The position numbers and the translations under genes were made by a program. Shown here piece after piece: positions 61,933 to 64,000 of a stretch of DNA of 64,000 nt. The notes below the pieces were generated by a model, which searched no databases, was not told where the DNA came from, and saw only the letters and a list, made by a program, of their open reading frames with translations. Source of the stretch: Paenibacillus ferrarius (GTDB lineage Bacteria; Bacillota; Bacilli; Paenibacillales; NBRC-103111); assembly GCF_002027705.1 (NCBI RefSeq), contig NZ_MBTG01000034.1, positions 248,001 to 312,000 on the forward strand. Direction: 5' to 3'. How positions within the stretch are numbered: position 1 is the stretch's first letter; each line of letters opens with the position of its first letter.

Positions 61933-63528
61933 ATGAAAAAGCTGTCTCAAAAAACCATCTATACATGCTTCACCGTACTGATCGGGGGAACGCTCATCTT
62001 ATCCGGTTGCGGCAAAACGGATTCCTCATCCGCAGACGGAACAAAGGCTTCCGCAGCTCCTTCTAAGCCAGTACCCATTGCGTTCTCGATGAACGTGAAC
62101 ACAGTACCAGATGTGGATAACAACGACGGTATCAAGTGGTTAAATCAGAAGTTCAACATGGACCTTAAATTCACGCCAATTCCCAATTCAAATTTTCAAG
62201 AAAAATTTAATGCCATGGTAGCTTCAGGTTCTATGCCTGACGTATTTACTTTTAATTTCGATGCAACTGCCATTCGCTTGATCAAGCAAGGAGCCATCGC
62301 TCCGCTCGACGAATATATCTCGAAGTATCCGAACTTGAAATATTCGAAGCTGCATTATGACAACGTCAGCTACAACGGCAAGGTTTATGGGATTCCAATC
62401 GCCCGTTCACTGCTGTCGGCTCCCAATGCGCCCTTGATCCGACAAGATTGGCTGGATAAACTGAAGCTGCCCGTTCCGAAGACACTGGATGAGCTGTATG
62501 CGACGATGCAAGCGATGACCAATAATGATCCGGATGGCAACGGTAAAAAAGATACGTACGGCCTTCAGCTTGGTGAAATTACCGGTCGCGTAGGCGATTT
62601 CAATGGCCGGGAATTCTGGGGAGCTGGCGATTTGCTTTACAGCTTTGGACTAGACGGCTCTGGATGGGTGCTTAAGGATGGCCAGCTTGTCATGAACGAA
62701 ACGCTGCCTGAATATAAAACTTACCTGGATTGGTTGAAAAAAGCGGTTAGCGAAGGTCTTGTTGATCCAGATTTTGCGCTGAACAAAGCGAACCAAGCTC
62801 AGGATAAATTTTTCAAAAATGGCAAGGGCGGTATCACCTTTGATTTCGTTTCCTTAATCCGCAACTTTACTTCCAGTGTAGGGAAAGCAACGCCGGGCGC
62901 GAAGCTGACAGCTTTCGATCCGCCTGTTGGTCCTACTGGAAAAAGTGGTGTCGTATCCGGCCCTGGCAACGTCGGTGCGATCTTTATCAGCGCCACTGCC
63001 GCCAAAGATGCAAATAAAGTGAAAACGATTATGCAATGGCTGGACTATGGTCCGTCCAAGGAGAATGGTTATGTCGTAGCAGGCACACAAAAATATAATA
63101 AACTGCAAAACTTCGGGTTGGACGGCGTTACGTTTAAAACGAACGGCGACGGTAACGTTGAAGTGACCGACAAAGATAAGCTGCAAAAATTGGGCGGCGG
63201 ATATATTTTGCCAACACAAGCGCTTCCGAGTCCGGAAAATACGAATTATACGAAGGATTCAGACGATCCGGAAACACTGAAGCTAGAAATTGCAGCAAAT
63301 GACATTTTGCTTAAGCATATCAAAACGAGCCCAATCGCAGGACTGCAATCCGCTACAGAACAAAGCACGCCAGATATGTACATGGAGATCGTCAAAGCCA
63401 AGGTCAAATATGTTATGGGCCAGTTGAGTTCAGCCGAATGGGATCAATCGTTAAAGGCATTTATGGACAAAAACGGAACCAAAGTGACACAAGAATATAA
63501 CGAAGCGCTTAAAGGTGCTAAAAAGTAA
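61933..63528 (+). CDS. Extracellular sugar-binding lipoprotein (cluster C)
   Basis: 531 residues with AAGGAGG upstream. Signal peptide ends at lipobox ILSGC. The mature protein has MVASGSMPDVFTFNFDATAI, the calcium-site-like loop DPDGNGKKDTYGLQ shared with the cluster A protein, and PASGSMPD-type binding features. It feeds the LplB/LplC pair just upstream. A terminator follows it, so it is probably expressed more strongly than the next gene. Confidence 0.92.
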   Translation: MKKLSQKTIYTCFTVLIGGTLILSGCGKTDSSSADGTKASAAPSKPVPIAFSMNVNTVPDVDNNDGIKWLNQKFNMDLKFTPIPNSNFQEKFNAMVASGSMPDVFTFNFDATAIRLIKQGAIAPLDEYISKYPNLKYSKLHYDNVSYNGKVYGIPIARSLLSAPNAPLIRQDWLDKLKLPVPKTLDELYATMQAMTNNDPDGNGKKDTYGLQLGEITGRVGDFNGREFWGAGDLLYSFGLDGSGWVLKDGQLVMNETLPEYKTYLDWLKKAVSEGLVDPDFALNKANQAQDKFFKNGKGGITFDFVSLIRNFTSSVGKATPGAKLTAFDPPVGPTGKSGVVSGPGNVGAIFISATAAKDANKVKTIMQWLDYGPSKENGYVVAGTQKYNKLQNFGLDGVTFKTNGDGNVEVTDKDKLQKLGGGYILPTQALPSPENTNYTKDSDDPETLKLEIAANDILLKHIKTSPIAGLQSATEQSTPDMYMEIVKAKVKYVMGQLSSAEWDQSLKAFMDKNGTKVTQEYNEALKGAKK

Positions 63529-63534
63529 GGCATT

Positions 63535-63559
63535 TCCCCCGATTTTCGGGGGATTTTTT
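63535..63559 (+). terminator. Terminator/attenuator after the cluster C binding protein
   Basis: TCCCCCGA pairs perfectly with TCGGGGGA across a 3-base loop and is followed by six T residues. The next gene begins only 34 bases later, so partial read-through is likely. Confidence 0.9.
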
Positions 63560-63592
63560 CCAGTTAATTTATATGAAGGATGGAGATAACAG

Positions 63593-64000
63593 ATGAGGGA
63601 ACAATCCACCAGACAGCTTTATAACGGAATTGTAGAGAAACAGATGAAGAATTTCGATATGCAGGCGCTTGCGCTCAAGTCGAGGAGGGGGCCAGGGTAC
63701 AATTACCACACGAATGTGCGAAATGCCGAGGTGCATATGATTCGTGAGTCGTTCTATTTCGCATTGTCGCTGCTTGACCGTAATTCTGAAGGAGATGCAG
63801 AGCTTGCGGCCGCCATCATAGGACGCTTGCTTGACTTCCAAGAGCTGAATAGAGAACATCCAGACTTCGGTAACTGGCCATATTATATGGAAGAAGCAAT
63901 CGCTGATATGGCATCTCCGGACCGCAATTGGGCTGATTTCTGTGGAAAAGCACTCATTCAGGCAACCGTGGATCATGCGGATAAGCTGCCTTCCGAGCTC
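63593..64000 (+). CDS. Unassigned protein, 5' part (runs off the right edge)
   Basis: An open frame of 136 codons from ATG 63593 (GGATGGAGA upstream) with no stop before the window ends. The visible sequence starts MREQSTRQLYNGIVEKQMKN and includes NYHTNVRNAEVHMIRESFYF, ALSLLDRN, ELNREHPDFGNWPYYMEEAI and ADMASPDRNWADFCGKALIQ. It is helical, with the paired-helix spacing of (alpha/alpha) toroid enzymes, and no signal peptide. Its place after the binding-protein gene suggests a cytoplasmic enzyme acting on the imported sugar. No family was recognised. Confidence 0.75.
   Translation, partial: MREQSTRQLYNGIVEKQMKNFDMQALALKSRRGPGYNYHTNVRNAEVHMIRESFYFALSLLDRNSEGDAELAAAIIGRLLDFQELNREHPDFGNWPYYMEEAIADMASPDRNWADFCGKALIQATVDHADKLPSEL

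Noticed and set aside
1..64000. tRNA, rRNA, prophage or complete insertion sequence
   Set aside because: None was recognised on either strand by eye; a covariance-model and IS search would be needed to exclude small ones.

Overview
The window reads as chromosomal DNA of a low-to-moderate GC, spore-former-type Firmicute, most likely Paenibacillus or a close relative. The evidence is AGGAGG-type ribosome sites with frequent TTG and GTG starts, a T-box leader, many U-tailed hairpin terminators, AraC-type regulators with extracellular sensors, lipoprotein sugar-binding proteins, and large multidomain secreted carbohydrate-active proteins. No rRNA, tRNA, prophage, CRISPR array or complete insertion sequence was recognised.

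Layout. 1-6.1 kb: 3' part of an adenine deaminase gene, a PspC-domain protein, a T-box leader with aspartate-semialdehyde dehydrogenase, an alpha/beta hydrolase and a DUF3891 protein. 6.3-15 kb: a secreted stalk-domain protein, a reverse-strand AI-2E/PssA-like/DedA membrane operon, an OmpR-type two-component pair, three GNAT acetyltransferases, and a hypothetical gene. 15-29.5 kb: carbohydrate cluster A (membrane AraC sensor, two LplB/LplC-type permeases, binding lipoprotein, an unassigned 584-residue protein, a GH105-type hydrolase and an 1840-residue secreted protein). 30-39 kb: a broken AraC/siderophore-sensor gene beside an iron-siderophore binding lipoprotein, an alditol-oxidase-like flavoenzyme, C26 and S66 peptidases, a nucleotidyltransferase-like protein, DoxX/HxlR, and a TPR-like protein. 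39-53 kb: a GH87-type alpha-1,3-glucanase, a DUF2798 protein and carbohydrate cluster B (heparinase II/III-like enzyme, two permeases, binding protein, YesM/YesN-type two-component system). 53-57 kb: catalase, MarR regulator, NmrA-type quinone reductase and a DUF2935 protein. 57.9-64 kb: carbohydrate cluster C (AraC regulator, GH105-type hydrolase, two permeases, binding protein, and the start of an unassigned gene).

How it works together. The three carbohydrate clusters look like import-and-degrade units: secreted enzymes cut polysaccharide outside, a lipoprotein plus two permeases import oligosaccharides, and cytoplasmic GH105-type enzymes or an unassigned helical enzyme finish them. None of the three encodes an ATPase, so all probably borrow a shared MsmX-type ATPase encoded elsewhere. 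The GH105 and heparinase-type members suggest uronic-acid-containing polysaccharides.

The intergenic DNA is unusually structured. There are at least three families of interspersed repeats: two copies of a TTGGATTATTTCCAGTG family, three loci of a GGGAACTA/TAGTTCC family, and CCTGCA hairpin elements that sit directly after gene stops. Two of the CCTGCA elements are bounded by GGCTGTCCC inverted ends, and another lies beside a 40-bp tandem hairpin array. The most interesting items are these repeats, the 1840-residue protein and its unassigned neighbour, the chimeric broken AraC gene, and a PssA-like protein that has lost most of its catalytic aspartates.
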